Assembly (NCBI GenBank): GCA_022447065.1
Contig: JAKUUM010000016.1
Location: 1-35,862, forward strand
DNA length: 35,862 bases
Direction: 5' to 3'
From: SAR86 cluster bacterium
Lineage (GTDB): Bacteria; Pseudomonadota; Gammaproteobacteria; Magnimaribacterales; Magnimaribacteraceae
Positions 35,638 through 35,862 of the stretch are shown in pieces (position 1 is the first letter of the stretch; each line of letters starts with the position of its first letter). Under the pieces are notes generated by a model that was not told where the DNA came from, did not search any database, and worked only from the letters and a program-made list of their open reading frames with translations. The position numbers and the translations under genes are program-made.

Positions 35638-35856
35638 TTATTTCTTTAAAGAATCTTTAAACCATTCTGGAACGATATCAATCTCATATTTTCTGGCTAA
35701 TCTAGCCACTAAAGGGATGGTAATAGGAGAGAAAGGTAGAATAGTAAGAACCCCAAAACCAAGCTCTTTTAGAAGAACGTCTAACTGTTGTTTAGCCTTC
35801 TGCAGCTCTTCCTCAGTAGCATCTCCTTGAGTAAAAGAATAATAGGTTTTCAGCAT
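35638..35856 (-). CDS. small LETM1-like protein, possibly 5'-truncated by the window edge
   Basis: 72 residues from the ATG at 35856; the frame stays open to the window edge, so this may be the C-terminal part of a longer gene. An acidic/amphipathic first half (residues 8-32) is followed by a hydrophobic stretch with LPFSPITIPLVARLARK and then IDIVPEWF. The LPxxPITIPLxxxLxxKxxIDxxP pattern resembles the LETM1-like domain found in some bacterial hypothetical proteins. Function is unknown. AGGG lies just 2 bases before this ATG, too close for a good ribosome site, which also favours an earlier start beyond the window. Confidence 0.55.
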   Translation of the reverse strand: MLKTYYSFTQGDATEEELQKAKQQLDVLLKELGFGVLTILPFSPITIPLVARLARKYEIDIVPEWFKDSLKK

Positions 35857-35862
35857 TTCCCT

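Overview
The window is a gene-dense, low-GC bacterial chromosome segment with no rRNA, tRNA, CRISPR array, insertion sequence or phage gene that I could see. Gene content and order point to a gammaproteobacterium with a compact genome. A gyrA-serC-pheA-hisC-tyrA-aroA-cmk-rpsA-ihfB block, pntAB, ubiG followed by a MupP-like phosphatase, xseB-ispA-dxs and thiL-pgpA are all Pseudomonas-like neighbourhoods. Low GC, tight spacing, many overlapping genes and a TonB receptor would suit a streamlined marine lineage such as SAR86, but that assignment is inference. No gene-free stretch exceeds 300 bases.

Layout. Bases 28-12678 hold twelve minus-strand genes running gyrA, serC, pheA, hisC, tyrA, aroA, cmk, rpsA, ihfB, gmhA-like, lapA-like, pyrF, then a small cupin. 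This is the mixed-function aromatic supraoperon with translation, envelope and pyrimidine genes downstream. Bases 12839-15673 encode a three-subunit proton-translocating transhydrogenase. Divergent from it are ubiG and a HAD phosphatase (15749-17123), followed by a decayed yciK-type dehydrogenase (17138-17339) that I identified from its translated fragments. Bases 17323-19470 are scpA-scpB-rluB, and 19539-21149 is glutamine-dependent nadE, both on minus. On plus come a DAHP synthase (21305-22360), a protein with three DnaT-type repeats (22428-23519), an RND efflux pair (23573-27684) and a TonB-dependent receptor (27766-29820). The isoprenoid genes xseB-ispA-dxs run to 32851 and converge on pgpA, thiL and a thiolase. 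A small LETM1-like protein lies at the right edge.

Functional picture. DAHP synthase, AroA, PheA, TyrA and HisC cover chorismate entry and the Phe/Tyr branches. IspA and Dxs supply prenyl diphosphates, and UbiG works on ubiquinone. PntAB and NadE maintain pyridine nucleotides. GmhA, LapA and the MupP-like phosphatase concern the envelope.

Most worth a second look: the DnaT-like protein whose three repeats are spaced exactly 73 residues apart; the RND adaptor that lacks the alpha-helical hairpin, paired with a pump of unusual proton-relay residues behind a perfect 8-6-8 inverted repeat; and the yciK remnant that preserves both ends of the gene but lacks its core. Several genes begin with GTG or TTG and Shine-Dalgarno sequences are mostly weak, so some starts are uncertain and are marked as such.
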